From Sergeia podlipaevii (lineage: Eukaryota > Euglenozoa > Kinetoplastea > Trypanosomatida > Trypanosomatidae): 64,000 nucleotides of DNA. This document shows positions 9,881-19,920 of this stretch, piece by piece. The stretch covers positions 1-64,000 of the forward strand of contig JASANZ010002180.1 in assembly GCA_030849805.1 (NCBI GenBank), given 5' to 3'. The notes beneath the pieces are model-generated. The model saw only the letters and a list, made by a program, of their open reading frames with translations. It was not told the origin of the DNA and searched no databases. The translations under genes and the position numbers were made by a program. Position 1 is the first letter of the stretch. Every line of letters begins with the position of its first letter.

Positions 9881-12010
9881 CTATTTCTTCCTCTTCGTGG
9901 CAGAGGGCTTCTTACGTCCTGATACAGTCGCCGCTTCAGTCGACTGCGAACCGCTCCCAGGCGCTGAAGCCATCGGCTTCGCAATTCCCAGCGTCACTTC
10001 TAATGCCTCCACACGCTGCAAGATTCGCAACTGCCGCCGAGTGGCACCATCCTCCATGCCTTCGTACACGTCCACCACCGCCTTCTGTGTCCCGTCCTTA
10101 TCGAAGAGCAGCTCCATCTCCGCTTGCGTTTTCGCCGTCTTTATGCGCAACTCCTCCAGTACCACCGCCTCAGCGTGCTCACGCTCCATGAGCGCCATCT
10201 CCTGTGCCTGAGCCTCCCGCAGGGCGTCTATCGGAGACAGTTGTGGCTTCAGGGCCGCGGCGGCAGCGGCAGCAGCAGCAGCGGCAGCTTCGGCCTCAGC
10301 GGCAGCAGCAGCAGCAGCAGCGGCGGCAGCGGCACGCCCACTGCGCGCGGAGATAGACTTCCTTGCGGATGTGCTATAGGACCTGTGAAGCTGTGGCTGC
10401 TGCGAGCCCTGCACAGGCTGTGGGTGGGGAGTAGAGCTGGGCTGTCCGTCAGCTCCAAGAGACACGTCCCCAGCTGTAACCAAGGTGCCTCCGTCCACAC
10501 GCAGTGCAGCGGAAGAAAGCGGAGGCACCGGCATAGGCAGCTCCACCGAGAGCTTAAAACTCTTGACGTACGGCCCCACCTGGGAAGCGTTGCTAACTCT
10601 GGCCTGTGCACCAGGTGCCACAGCAGCGACAGGAGACTTCAAGCCATGTGCCTCATCACGACCGTGTGAGACGTTATCCGGATCCCCAGCATGACCGTGA
10701 GTGGCCATGTAGCGGTACAGAGCGGCGTGCTGGAGCAAACCGCAAGTGAGAAAGTACTCCGTAAAGTACGGAATCTCCTCTGGACTCAAGTAAATGTTCT
10801 CTGAGGGCATCGCAGCGATCATGGCCTGCCTGCGCTGCTCCTCAGCCTCTTCGAGCTGCAGCTGCTGCTGCTTCGCCTTCTCGATGTTCTTCTTCTTCCC
10901 CTTTGCAGCTGCGGAGACGTTCACTTCTCGCTCCACAGGCGCCCGGGGCACCCGCAGCCAGCGCCAGCGCTGCTCCACCTCCGAGGTAAGAATCTGCTCT
11001 ATGACACCATACAGAATGTTCTCGTACAACAGTGGTGGGGCCGCAGAGGCCGCGTTCGCTTCTCGTTCCAGACGCTCCTTCTCTTCCGCTTCTGCCGCAG
11101 CAGCAGCGGCCGCCCTCTCACGCTCCTCCGCCTCTGCCGCTGCAAGGGCGGCCGCTGCTGCTGCCTTGGACGCGGACGGCTTGCGTGGCCCTGCGCTAGC
11201 CTTTCTATTGGAGCGCTTCTCCTCCTTCCTCACGCTTGCCGCTGAACCGCTCTTGGCGCCGCCCTTGCCACTTCCTGTCCTGGCACCACCACCATCCAGA
11301 CCACTGGCACCGGCAGCACCACCGGCCCCGGCATAGGAGTTCCCCATAGCGCCGCCGCCCTGTGACGACATGAGCTGAAGGTTCGACATGGCCGAGGCGG
11401 AGCTAAGCGGCTCCCCGAGCGAGCCGCTGCAGACCAAGGACTGAATCCTGCTGAGCAGCTCCATGATGTGCTGTGTCTTGAGAGTGGAGAAGCCACACGC
11501 GGCGCAGTACTGAATAGCAGTCACGAGCGTGTCCACATCGACTTGGTGGCCCATGTCAATCCAATAGTCATCCGCATTAATGGCGCGCGCGATGTAGGAG
11601 GTCAGCACATGCGCGGTTTCTTCCGAGCACTGCATATGTGGAGGTGCGGCAGGAGGCGGCACCTGAGCCGCAGCAAGCGCAGCCGCCGTGGCAGTTGCAG
11701 TGGGCATTGTTGTTGCTGCCCCTGACGCTGGTGCAGAGTAGACATCACCAGGAGGCACCGCACTAGGGCCCATACGCGGCGAGGTGGTCTGCGAGAACGC
11801 AGTGCTGCATGCGATGACTGCGGCGGAGGCGTTGCCATCTGATACCCACGGGGAGGCATCCGCAGCGGTAGCAGCAGTGGCGAGACCGGACTTCGCAATA
11901 CGCAGAAGATGTCCAATGAAGGACTCATCCTGCATGCTAGGTCGTCGGTCTGGCGTTTCAACCCTGAGAAACTGCTGTTGCTGATTCTCTGTCGTCTTCT
12001 TAGTCGGCAT
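9881..12010 (-). CDS. Ala-rich coiled-coil protein, possible C1a-32/CFAP119-type flagellar protein
   Basis: A 709-aa protein made of two conserved-looking blocks separated by Ala/Glu and Gly/Ser low-complexity spacers (polyalanine runs at about 265-330 and 570-600). Block one (about 128-190) reads as a helical segment around YIARAINADDYWIDMGHQVD and AACGFSTLKTQHIMELL; block two (about 405-440) has SPEEIPYFTEYFLTCGLLQH and ALYRYMATHG. The order 'helical repeat, then eev..f..Y...TyfrH..LYkY' recalls the C1a-32/CLAMP family of central-pair proteins (CFAP119), which in flagella sits in the C1a projection. This is a pattern-level resemblance, not a firm assignment. The C-terminal 130 residues are a charged coiled coil ending in a basic tail. 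Confidence 0.8.
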   Translation of the reverse strand: MPTKKTTENQQQQFLRVETPDRRPSMQDESFIGHLLRIAKSGLATAATAADASPWVSDGNASAAVIACSTAFSQTTSPRMGPSAVPPGDVYSAPASGAATTMPTATATAAALAAAQVPPPAAPPHMQCSEETAHVLTSYIARAINADDYWIDMGHQVDVDTLVTAIQYCAACGFSTLKTQHIMELLSRIQSLVCSGSLGEPLSSASAMSNLQLMSSQGGGAMGNSYAGAGGAAGASGLDGGGARTGSGKGGAKSGSAASVRKEEKRSNRKASAGPRKPSASKAAAAAALAAAEAEERERAAAAAAAEAEEKERLEREANAASAAPPLLYENILYGVIEQILTSEVEQRWRWLRVPRAPVEREVNVSAAAKGKKKNIEKAKQQQLQLEEAEEQRRQAMIAAMPSENIYLSPEEIPYFTEYFLTCGLLQHAALYRYMATHGHAGDPDNVSHGRDEAHGLKSPVAAVAPGAQARVSNASQVGPYVKSFKLSVELPMPVPPLSSAALRVDGGTLVTAGDVSLGADGQPSSTPHPQPVQGSQQPQLHRSYSTSARKSISARSGRAAAAAAAAAAAAEAEAAAAAAAAAAAALKPQLSPIDALREAQAQEMALMEREHAEAVVLEELRIKTAKTQAEMELLFDKDGTQKAVVDVYEGMEDGATRRQLRILQRVEALEVTLGIAKPMASAPGSGSQSTEAATVSGRKKPSATKRKK

Positions 12011-13203
12011 GCTGTGTACTTACGTGTGTATACGATGTATGTATGTACAAATACAAGTATTTATGTTAATTGCCACAGAGAGAAAGAGAGTAGACAAAGT
12101 TTGTGGATACCACTTTTGTATGCCTTAATGCTGATAAAATATGTACACCCAGCACCCGTTCCCTTCTTGTTCTCCGCTTCTTCAAACAACAACAACAAAA
12201 AAAGAAGGGGCAGCTATTTACGATAGCAATAACAAAAATTATTGTGGAAACGTGTGGGTGACTTACTGACTAATGAATTCAAAGGAAACAAACAAACCAA
12301 AAGAAGAAGTGGAGCAGACATGAAGATTAAAGAAAAATAAAACTAAATCTAACTTGTAAGAAGAGGGGGAGAAGGCCTTCCAAAGTATTTTTTTTTGTTA
12401 CTCTTTAAATGCACAACAATCACAGAAGAGTTTCTAACCATCCTCCTGCCTAAATTTCGTATCCTCCTGTCTTGGTGATATATATATCTTTACTTTTTTT
12501 TTTGCTGATGTCGTGGTAAAAACAATCAAGCAACTGAGTAAATAATGTAGAAGTCATCATCTAAAGTGCGTCCACTGCAGAATGGTAAGGCGTAGCGCTC
12601 ACACACGCAAACACACATAGGCTCGCCTACATCCGTCTAACAAGAAAAAAAAAAATATCATGAAGAGAATCTAAAAGGAAAAGCATTTCCGTAAATAGTA
12701 ACAATAATAATAATAGTAATAATAATAACAAAAAAAAGATACCCTCAAGTGGGAGCGTCTCCGACATCTTCAATCCTGACTAGCAGTTGCAACCCCAAGT
12801 ACATCTCGGCATCTCAGCTAACTGTACCACAAAGAAACAAAGCAAAACTATCAAACAGCAACAGCAACTACAAGAACAATCAAAATATAAAAAAAGTAGG
12901 AAACAATCATCAAGCATTCGCAGTGAATAGAACATCAGCACCGCCTTCTCATGCTCTTAGTGAAGAGAGGTGTGCGTGTGTGTGTGTATTGCTTTGATTA
13001 AATCTGTATCTAAAAGTTCTAAAAGCGAGAGAGAGATACCCTCGCTTAAGTGAAGCAATCTCCGCAAGAAAAGGTGAAGCCGGCAAAAATCAACAAGAGC
13101 CAAAAAAAGAAAAAAAAAGTAAGTAATAAACAAGACAAAACGTATCGCCCCCGGGGGGGGGGGGGGGAACATCCCCCAGGTTGAACCTACCGTCTTTTGA
13201 GAA
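12011..13203. other. Long intergenic region with homopolymer and AAT repeats
   Basis: A 1.2-kb spacer. Features visible: purine tract 12073-12101 (splice signal for the upstream-oriented 709-aa gene), (AAT)n-type run at about 12700-12728, and an abrupt C5G15 run at 13148-13167. An 82-codon + frame and a 108-codon minus frame here are low complexity. No gene supported. Confidence 0.5.
13148..13167. repeat. C5G15 homopolymer junction
   Basis: Five C followed directly by fifteen G on the + strand, in otherwise AT-rich spacer 3' of the PH-like gene. G runs of this length are prone to length error in sequencing and can form quadruplex-type structure. Confidence 0.9.
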
Positions 13204-14608
13204 CTAGCAAGAGCTGGCAAGAGCCTTCCCTTGAACCAGTATGGACTTAAAGCGACTAGCCTCAGCTTGAGTTCTAAACCCAAAGACCATCTGTGAAGGC
13301 CTCGTGGATGTGCGCACCACTACGGTGAACTGCCTCTCCTTGATATCCTCATCCTCCAGCACAACACGCGTGTTGATGACGTCCAGGATGGCATGCAGAG
13401 ACACTCGGATGGTCTGGTGGCCCCCCCTAGGGTTGCGCTGCAGCCACTGAAGGTTGTCGTGTGCATGATCGACGGTGACAAGACTGTTGAGCGCGGTCTT
13501 GAAGGTGCCCACGAGGCACCAAAGCGGACGCACGCAAAAGCGGCGGAGGTCAGCAAACGGAGCGCCGCTGCTGCGTTGCTCCTTGCCTTGCGGAACATCT
13601 GACGAGGTGTGTAGTGCGTTGCCAGCGATTCGGTGGTGGTGGTGGTCACCAATGTCATCAAACAGTTTTTCGCTTAAGTTGATGGCGCTGAGGCCCTTGA
13701 ACATGCCCTGGCACACGGTCTGCTTCGGTGCCTCAGCTGCCAAGCCTTCACTCTTCTTTGGCATAGAGGAGCTGGAGGTATCCTTCTTGTCACTTCCTCC
13801 GGCGAGTGTCATCGCGTTCCGCTTGAAGCAGTTAAACACATCTGCGTAGCTCGGCGTGAAGTACGCGCTCTCTTTGCGGGGCAGCTGGCGCCGCTGCAGA
13901 TGAGGCCGCTGCTCAAGCTCCAGCTGAGCTCCAAGCAGGCTGCTGCACTGGGAGCGGGAACGCTTGCGGCTGGCAGAAGCGGACTGGCTATCTCGCTCGC
14001 TGTCCCCGTATGGAGTAATGGGGATCGTCGGCGGAAGTTGCAGCGCGCGTGTGGTCTCGCCCTGCGCCTGCCTCCTCCCTCGTGTGCTCCTCTGCGGATA
14101 AGTCGAGCTGCTGAGAAGCCGTCTTTGCGGTGCCACCACCCTGCTGCTGCCTCCCACCGAGGGGCTTCTTCAGCACGTTGCCGCCTGCGCTCCTCAGAGC
14201 CTCCTGAGCGCGCTCAACGGCCGCCTTGTCCTCCTGCGCGCGCGATGTCATCCCTCTCATCCCGCGCTGAAGGGGTGCGCGGATGTCGCTCGCAGAGGCA
14301 CTGCGTGACGAGACTGCGGAGGAACAGCGACTGCTGTCTAGCCCTTTAACAGAAGAAGCCTGACTGCCGGCGGGGTAGTAGTTGGGTGGACGGCTACTCT
14401 GTGCATTGGGGTCCAGCGCGCGTAAAAAACCGCCTCCCCTCTGAGGCTGGGAGGTGTACTGAGAGCTCTTCTTCAGAATAGACGGAGCGGAGGTGTTGCT
14501 CCGGCTGAGTGAATGATTGGAAGAGACACAGCTGGCGGAGCGGCTGAGCGTGACGGTACCGGAATTGGGAGAAACAATTTTCACTCGTGGACCGTTGCGA
14601 GGTGCCAT
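13204..14608 (-). CDS. Ser-rich protein with C-terminal PH-like domain, interrupted by a frameshift
   Basis: Two overlapping minus-strand frames together look like one gene. The 5' part (start ATG at 14608, MAPRNGPRVKIVSPNSG; frame ends at 13988) is basic and Ser-rich with an SAPSILKKSSQYTS motif. The 3' part (13204 to 14157) has a Ser/Arg/Lys linker, then a folded-looking domain from about KESAYFTPSYADVFNCFKRNA to VVVRTSTRPSQMVFGFRTQA and ASRFKSIL, whose ending resembles a PH-type beta-sandwich closed by a helix. The reading would pass naturally from one frame to the other near 14035-14045, inside a CACACGCGCG stretch. Two frame-ends inside conserved-looking sequence suggest a single indel, either a sequencing error or a real lesion. 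An extra upstream ATG at 14650 lies in a (GT)n-encoded HTHTHTH stretch and is unlikely to be the start. Confidence 0.65.
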
Positions 14609-15062
14609 GGGCTGTGCGTGTGTGTGTGTGTGCGTGAATCTATATGACAAAAAAAAAAAAGAAGTAACTGTAAATAAATTTCTGATTTAATCAAAATTGC
14701 AGAATCTAATGAAAAGGGAAAAGAGAGGAGCAATCAGTTATCAACACGCACGCAGGCTTTCTCTATAGTTCTACGTTGCACGAGCAACCAACCAAACTAA
14801 AAGAAGAGGAGAGAAGAAAGAGAGAAAGGAAAGTTAAGTAATGGAAAAGGTATAGTGAAACCAGCGCAGCAGACTTGCGTGTGTACGGTGCACGCCACCC
14901 CACCAGTTGTAAGGACCACCTAGCAATAACGGCGTTGTCTTCACAAAAGCATCAATGCGTTTAAGTTCCAATATATACACACATATACTATTACCTAACA
15001 AGTTAAAGGTACAAAACACAAAGAGGGTACTTCGCTGATTTTTTTTCTTTTTAAAAAAGTGA
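14609..15062. other. Intergenic region
   Basis: Holds a (GT)n run at 14615-14632, an A run at 14648-14659 and a long purine tract at 14801-14832 (pyrimidine on the transcribed strand, candidate splice signal). No protein gene seen. It ends at the 3' end of the tRNA-Sec gene. Confidence 0.5.
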
Positions 15063-15150
15063 CGCCGCAAAGGCCGAATCGAACGGCTGTGAGTGCAACC
15101 CACCTACGGGTTTGAAGCCCGCACCCAGCACCAGCTGAGCTCATCGCAGC
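15063..15150 (-). tRNA. tRNA-Sec: tRNA-Sec (anticodon UCA)
   Basis: An 88-nt tRNA that folds in the eukaryotic selenocysteine form. Reading the minus strand: 9-position acceptor GCTGCGATG with CTTTGCGGC (eight of nine positions pair, counting G-U), discriminator G; a 6-bp D stem GCTCAG/CTGGGT; anticodon arm CGGG-CTTCAAA-CCCG with UCA at 34-36; a long variable arm GTGGG/CTCAC; and a 4-bp T stem GCCG-TTCGATT-CGGC. It aligns base for base in layout with human tRNA-Sec as I remember it. It decodes in-frame UGA as selenocysteine with SECIS-bearing mRNAs. It lies in the same direction as the protein genes; in T. brucei tRNA-Sec is reported to be transcribed by Pol II, which fits this position inside a polycistron. 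A T run follows on the minus strand (15045-15058). Confidence 0.95.
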
Positions 15151-15173
15151 TCTAAATATAAAGACACACACAC

Positions 15174-15238
15174 ACAATCGAACCGGCGCCATTACAGGCT
15201 CCGAGCGCGATCTCTGCACACTGAGCTAGAAAAAGCAC
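15174..15238 (-). pseudogene. Degenerate tRNA-like sequence with A- and B-box remnants
   Basis: On the minus strand, 13-ish bases inside this element read TAGCTCAGTGTGCAGAG (A box/D arm) and, with tRNA-like spacing, GCCGGTTCGATT (B box/T arm). The 3' side of the T stem and the acceptor are replaced by a (GT)n run, and the anticodon stem does not pair, so it cannot form a normal cloverleaf. It lies about 25 bases upstream of tRNA-Sec in the same orientation. It may be a dead tRNA, or a tRNA-like promoter element of the kind that drives small RNA genes in trypanosomes; I found no recognisable snRNA next to it. Confidence 0.6.
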
Positions 15239-15993
15239 GTCAACTATTAAATTTACTTCCTTGATTTGGATTTTCAACGGCGTACTCCTTGAACATTCCC
15301 GGTTTCACTTGTAAATGCGGCAAAAATAAAAATAAAAAAGAAATGGAAGAATGACAAAGAAAAGATCGATGAGGAATGCATTAGAGATGAAAAACAGGCA
15401 CAAATGTCCTTTTCTTGTGCCCCATTGGGTAGAGTAGCAGATCTCTCCAGTGTGTCGCTATCCTCCACATGAGCATACTCTGTACTTCACCTTACTTATT
15501 CTTATTTTATTTTTTACTGTGGTGGCTTTAACATTTCTATCGTCTTCTCCGCGAAATCAAATAAATAGTGGGTGGAGTAGCACATAAAAAAAAAAAATAC
15601 GAAACAACAATCGTAAAGTGGGTGAGAGAACATGAAGAAAATGTTTTTAAAAGGGCGGTAACACAAACTCTATAATACTCACCAAACGCAGTGAGATGAA
15701 AAACACGCAGTAAATACAGAAGAACAAACAATAGTGAAGTAGCGAAAGATGGAGGGGCAAAGAAGAAAAAAGAGAAGCAACAAAAATAAGAAAAGAAACT
15801 CCTCTACTATTGTTAACTTCGCAGAACATAGTCGACATTTACTTCTAGTAAGGAAAAAGAAACCTTCTTCAACTATCTTCTCCTTCGTGTAACTTCCTTT
15901 CATTTTCACGTAGCTCAAACATTCTATGATATCTACACTCCCCGCCTTTTTATCCTTTAACTCCGCATCCCTCTCACCCTCTACATCACCCAC
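15239..15993. other. Intergenic region
   Basis: AT-rich spacer between the FHA gene and the tRNA cluster. Purine-rich tracts at about 15310-15370 and 15740-15800. I searched by eye for a U-snRNA, 7SL or further tRNA next to the tRNA-like element and saw none. Confidence 0.45.
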
Positions 15994-18288
15994 TCACTCA
16001 ACAAACTCGCTAGGGGCGAAAAGACGATCAAACGTGGCGGCATCCACGGCTAAGGGAACTGGGAACTTATCAAGACAGTAGAAACTCTCGAGCTGCAGCA
16101 CCAGTGCGTTAAACCGCTCAATCGCAGAAAGGTCGCTGTCATCCTCCACAGCACCGTCCTCGTGTGCCGCCGACCCTCCCCCCTCCTCCTTCTCTGCCTT
16201 CTTGCTAGCCTTTTGCTTCTGTTCAGCACGCGCTATCGCTCCTTTCTTCTTTTTCTTTGGCGGTTGCCCCTCCTCACCCTTTGCCTCCTGGGCAGCAGCG
16301 ACGGCATCTACGCGTGTGTGGACCTCCTCTAGCAGCCACACCAACCAATGGTTCTCAGGGCCACCGCTGAGCACCTCCACGTTCACGCGAGGCAGCTGAC
16401 ACCCATCCTTGAGCTCCACCGCAATGCCTAGCCGCTCTGTGCACACAAGCAGCGAGGCCACAGAAGAGATGGGAAGCAAGCACTGGAAGCGTGAGCCTAG
16501 TGCTGTGGCGGATGTGGCAGACGCCGCCCCCGCAGCAGCAGAGCGGTTAGGGTCGTCCATCACCCAAGACCAATGCGTAGGGGTAAAAGTGAGAGCATGC
16601 ACTGGTGCCGCGGGAAGTGCACACGCCTCGGCCTCCGCTCTCGCCCTCGCTGCTGCTGCGGCCTTCTTCTTTTTCTCTGCCTCCTCCGCCTCAAGACGCA
16701 TCTTCTGCTGCTTCTTCGCAGCGGCGCTTGTCTTCCGGTCTCGGCCATCTGCCGCTGCCCTCTTCGCCGGCACCTTCGTGGGTGCCTCCGCTTCGTCTTC
16801 GCCCGTCTCCTCTGCCTCTGTCTTCCCGAGCATCTCACGCTTCTCCTGCAGCTCCTTCCAGGAGGCATTGTACGTGGCTAGCAGCATAGCCTCTGGAACA
16901 TGGAACGTGTGGGCCCCGACACGCACACCAAAGAAGAACGCTGGTCTAGGTGGGTTTTGTGGCTGTGGATAGCGTTGCTGCTGGACCGTGCCTGTAAGGC
17001 CGCTATGGCCGCATTGAGAAAGGCGGGCGGCAACGGTGCCGGAGCGACGAGTTGAGGTGGCCTCAGGCGTGCCTCCGCTCACCGCACTCATGCAGAGCTC
17101 CACAGTGGCACGTGGTGCCCTCTCTTCTTCTTCCGCTTCCGCAGCTGCGGCCGTGCCATTCAGGTCCAAGAGAGCATCCGCGAGAGCCTCAAGGCTGGTG
17201 CCGTCCCTGCGGTCCGAGATGGAGTGGCGCCTCGCTGCGGTGGCGGGTGTAGAAAGCTCCGCACCAACCTCGGGGAACAACTGTTGCAGCACGCACGGCG
17301 ACGCTTCCGCGGCTTCTTCACCCATCTCTACTTCGTCCTCCTGCACACATCGCTGTTGCTGTTGCTGCTGGTCGCTAGGCTGAGGTGATGGAGTCTGTAG
17401 GGTGCCGGTGGGCTGCTGCTGTTCCGCGTTGTTCTGTGCGTCGCCCTCCTCCTCCTTCTCCTGATTTCCCTCAACCTTCTCACTGATATCCCTCAGCATC
17501 TCAGCAGTAGTACGTGTAGTGTTGCCCACGGCCTCAGTACCCTCAAGTGCCAGCACGCGTCCTCTCTCCGCTGGTTCCTCCGCCGCCGCTGCTGTCTGGC
17601 TCACCTCTGGCAGCTGTGGCTTCTCCTCCTCGCGTCGCCTCTTCATGGACCGACACGCCGTCTCCAGCAAGGCCTTCTCCTCTCTGCTGAACATCTCGTC
17701 CACTGGGAGAACCAGCGGGGTCGCCTCGTAGGCAAAATCTTCTGCGCTATCTGCTGCTGCATTCCCCCCATCGTCCTTGATGCACACACGCCAGACCACC
17801 AGCTCGGGCCCTTTGAAGGCGTCCTCGGGAAGTGCGCCACCCACCGGTATATCCCGCATGCCGCCCATGATGCACGTGTCGCCATGCTTGAGGAGAGTGG
17901 GATCTGTGATACCAATGCGAGCGCCATTTATGTAAGTGCCATTGCTGCTGCACATGTCCGTAATGTACAACTTGTACTTGTCGCTAGTGCTTCTTTGGGT
18001 GAAGGGCCGGCGCTGAGGCGTCACCGTGTCGTCTGCACTGCCGCCAGCTCCAGTGCTCTCCGTCGGCTGCTGCAGCTGCTGGTCCTGTGGCGTGCTGCTA
18101 GCACTTGCAACACAAAAAAGGTTACACTGCACCTGAGAGGCAAAGACTAAACGTGGGTCAAGCATGATGGCGCAGTGAGGAGCTCGTCCAAGCGTGATGG
18201 CAGTACCATCATCTGGCACGCGAAGCCTCAGGCGGCGAGAGACGCCCTTGGGGCCCCGGATCATGATGAAATCGACAGACAACACCAT
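15994..18288 (-). CDS. Large FHA-domain protein
   Basis: A 764-aa protein from the ATG at 18288 (MVLSVDFIMIRGPKGVSRRL). The frame is open 26 codons further but that part is Lys/Asn/Gln-rich spacer. The N-terminal 150 residues form an FHA phosphothreonine-binding domain: ITLGRAPHCAIMLDPRLVFA, a variable insert, LYITDMCSSNGTYINGARIG and LKHGDTCIMGG, with the conserved G-R, S/T-N-G-T and H-G-D positions (the usual S-x-x-H is replaced by FASQVQCNL). A long acidic, Gln- and Ala-rich middle follows. The C-terminal 260 residues contain two recognisable structured stretches (FFFGVRVGAHTFHVPEAMLL; RFQCLLPISSVASLLVCTER and VNVEVLSGGPENHWLVWLLEE) that may be a PH-like fold interrupted by an Ala/Glu/Lys coiled coil. 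Function unknown; FHA suggests phosphoprotein binding. Confidence 0.9.
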   Translation of the reverse strand: MVLSVDFIMIRGPKGVSRRLRLRVPDDGTAITLGRAPHCAIMLDPRLVFASQVQCNLFCVASASSTPQDQQLQQPTESTGAGGSADDTVTPQRRPFTQRSTSDKYKLYITDMCSSNGTYINGARIGITDPTLLKHGDTCIMGGMRDIPVGGALPEDAFKGPELVVWRVCIKDDGGNAAADSAEDFAYEATPLVLPVDEMFSREEKALLETACRSMKRRREEEKPQLPEVSQTAAAAEEPAERGRVLALEGTEAVGNTTRTTAEMLRDISEKVEGNQEKEEEGDAQNNAEQQQPTGTLQTPSPQPSDQQQQQQRCVQEDEVEMGEEAAEASPCVLQQLFPEVGAELSTPATAARRHSISDRRDGTSLEALADALLDLNGTAAAAEAEEEERAPRATVELCMSAVSGGTPEATSTRRSGTVAARLSQCGHSGLTGTVQQQRYPQPQNPPRPAFFFGVRVGAHTFHVPEAMLLATYNASWKELQEKREMLGKTEAEETGEDEAEAPTKVPAKRAAADGRDRKTSAAAKKQQKMRLEAEEAEKKKKAAAAARARAEAEACALPAAPVHALTFTPTHWSWVMDDPNRSAAAGAASATSATALGSRFQCLLPISSVASLLVCTERLGIAVELKDGCQLPRVNVEVLSGGPENHWLVWLLEEVHTRVDAVAAAQEAKGEEGQPPKKKKKGAIARAEQKQKASKKAEKEEGGGSAAHEDGAVEDDSDLSAIERFNALVLQLESFYCLDKFPVPLAVDAATFDRLFAPSEFVE

Positions 18289-19122
18289 TGTTCTATTCTC
18301 CGTTTGTTTGTTTTGTTTTGTTTTGTTTCCTCTTTTCTTTCTATATGTCTGTCTATCTGTAACCACACAAAAAATATATAGGACTTTAAGAAAAAAAAAA
18401 TGATAAAGATACAGAAAGATGAGAGAAACCCTCTGAAAAAAAAATCTATCTATTCACAACACAAGTGTCTTTTCTTTCTTTCTCCTCTAAATACTGTTTT
18501 AAAGTAAAAAAAAATACTTAAATAATTTTCAAACTGCCGTGTCTAAAGTCAGTATTCTTTAAATCGCTGATGTCGCGCAATCCTAATAAAGAGAAAAAGT
18601 CAAAAAAAAAAAAAAAAGTAATTAAGTAAAAAATGTTTGGGTACTGTGAAAAAATAAAGACCAGCAATGTGCCATGCAATCTACAGACGAACAACAAGTA
18701 CATCCACTGAATACGAAAAGTACGTGAAAAAAAATAAACACGAAGGGAAGAGGCTGACGCTTCAGTTGCTACCGCTGCCTGTGATCTCACCCCTTTTCTT
18801 TCTCTCCACGCCTTTTCATTATTCTTCATTTCCGTCATTTTTTTTTCTTGTCAACGTCGACGAGTGGAGCTAATCTTCTCCACTTTCTTTTTACATATCA
18901 CAAATCACAAAAGCAAAAAAAGAAGCTTTCCTACTTCACGCATCTCTCGCATAAAATGAGAACAACAACAACCATAAAGATGATAATAAACAGTCATAAA
19001 TAAATAAAAAAGAGAAACACACAGACGCAAGTTGCATCCACCAAGAGAAGCATTTCCCGTGTCTCCCCTCTCTATCGTGTGCAAGTAGTCGTACGTGCCA
19101 GCCTTCATTCAAGTCTTATTCA
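18289..19122. other. Intergenic region
   Basis: Purine tract 18387-18427 is the likely splice signal for the FHA gene. A run of 17 A's begins near 18602. No gene seen. Confidence 0.5.
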
Positions 19123-19920
19123 CTACATGTTCATGCCCGTAGCGCCGCCAGTGCGGGGAGGCAAGTTCTTCGAGAACTTCTGTGAACGTACAAACGGACT
19201 TGGCTTGTACTGCGTCATTCCCTGCTCCTTCCCGTAGTCATCGCTCGTTGTGGTGTAGAACGGATGAGTGCGGCCCTCTCCAAGCAGTCTACTCTGCCGT
19301 GACACCGCCCGCGACCCACGAAGCCTCGCGAGCTCGTCCTCGAACGCTAGCTTGGGGCGATCCAGCGAATAGGAGCGGATGCACAAGAGTTCGAAGTCTT
19401 CGTCCTTTGGGGTGACGAGGGAGAGGCCCAGGTAGTACGCCCGGAGTTCCTCGATGGAAATAAAGCTGTCCGAAATGTCTGGATCGCTGAAGCAGTCAAA
19501 GAACGCTGCGACGACATCATCTGCATCGCAGGCATGCGTGACGACAGCAGGGTGCCTCATCGCGTCGTACTCATCCCCGAGCACCGCGAAGGTGACACGC
19601 CCAGACTGCTCAGGGTCTAACTTCTTGCACACCAAGTCTACTACATGTTGTCTCCGGGGAGTAAAGATGCTCAGCATGTCCTCTAAGCACGCGTCCACAT
19701 TGAAGGCATCCGCGCCGTAGTCTGCGGTCATCGCAATGAAGCTGTCGTCAGCCAAGAAAATACCAATGTCTCGCAGAGCCTCACGTGCCGCGAGAGCGGT
19801 GATCGGCAGAGACAGCTGTCGCAGTACATGTACCACACGCCAGAGCTGTTTCTTACCAAGCCTATCAACTGCCTTGGTGGCCATCTCGAGCGCGTACGCC
19901 TTCGGCTTCTGAGGAGGCAT
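19123..19920 (-). CDS. Calcyphosin-like EF-hand protein
   Basis: A 265-aa protein with the layout of calcyphosins and related EF-hand proteins found in cilia and flagella. VDLVCKKLDPEQSGRVTFAV resembles an EF-hand loop (D-x-E-x-S-G-x-V); the following HPAV, then AAFFDCFSDPDISDSFISIEELRAYYLGLS correspond to the family's 'F...F....dG.vt.eEF..YY.glS' block. Several loop positions depart from the Ca-binding consensus, so calcium binding may be weak or lost. The last 60 residues are basic and Ser/Thr/Pro-rich with KPSPFVRSQKFSKNLPPRTG. The start at 19920 is followed by MPPQKPKAYALEMATKAVDRLGKKQLW, a good N-terminus. A flagellar or cytoskeletal role is inferred, not shown. Confidence 0.85.
   Translation of the reverse strand: MPPQKPKAYALEMATKAVDRLGKKQLWRVVHVLRQLSLPITALAAREALRDIGIFLADDSFIAMTADYGADAFNVDACLEDMLSIFTPRRQHVVDLVCKKLDPEQSGRVTFAVLGDEYDAMRHPAVVTHACDADDVVAAFFDCFSDPDISDSFISIEELRAYYLGLSLVTPKDEDFELLCIRSYSLDRPKLAFEDELARLRGSRAVSRQSRLLGEGRTHPFYTTTSDDYGKEQGMTQYKPSPFVRSQKFSKNLPPRTGGATGMNM

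Noticed and set aside
15240..15500. A U-snRNA or 7SL gene driven by the tRNA-like element
   Set aside because: I found none of the trypanosomatid snRNA or 7SL signature sequences I know in the expected place.
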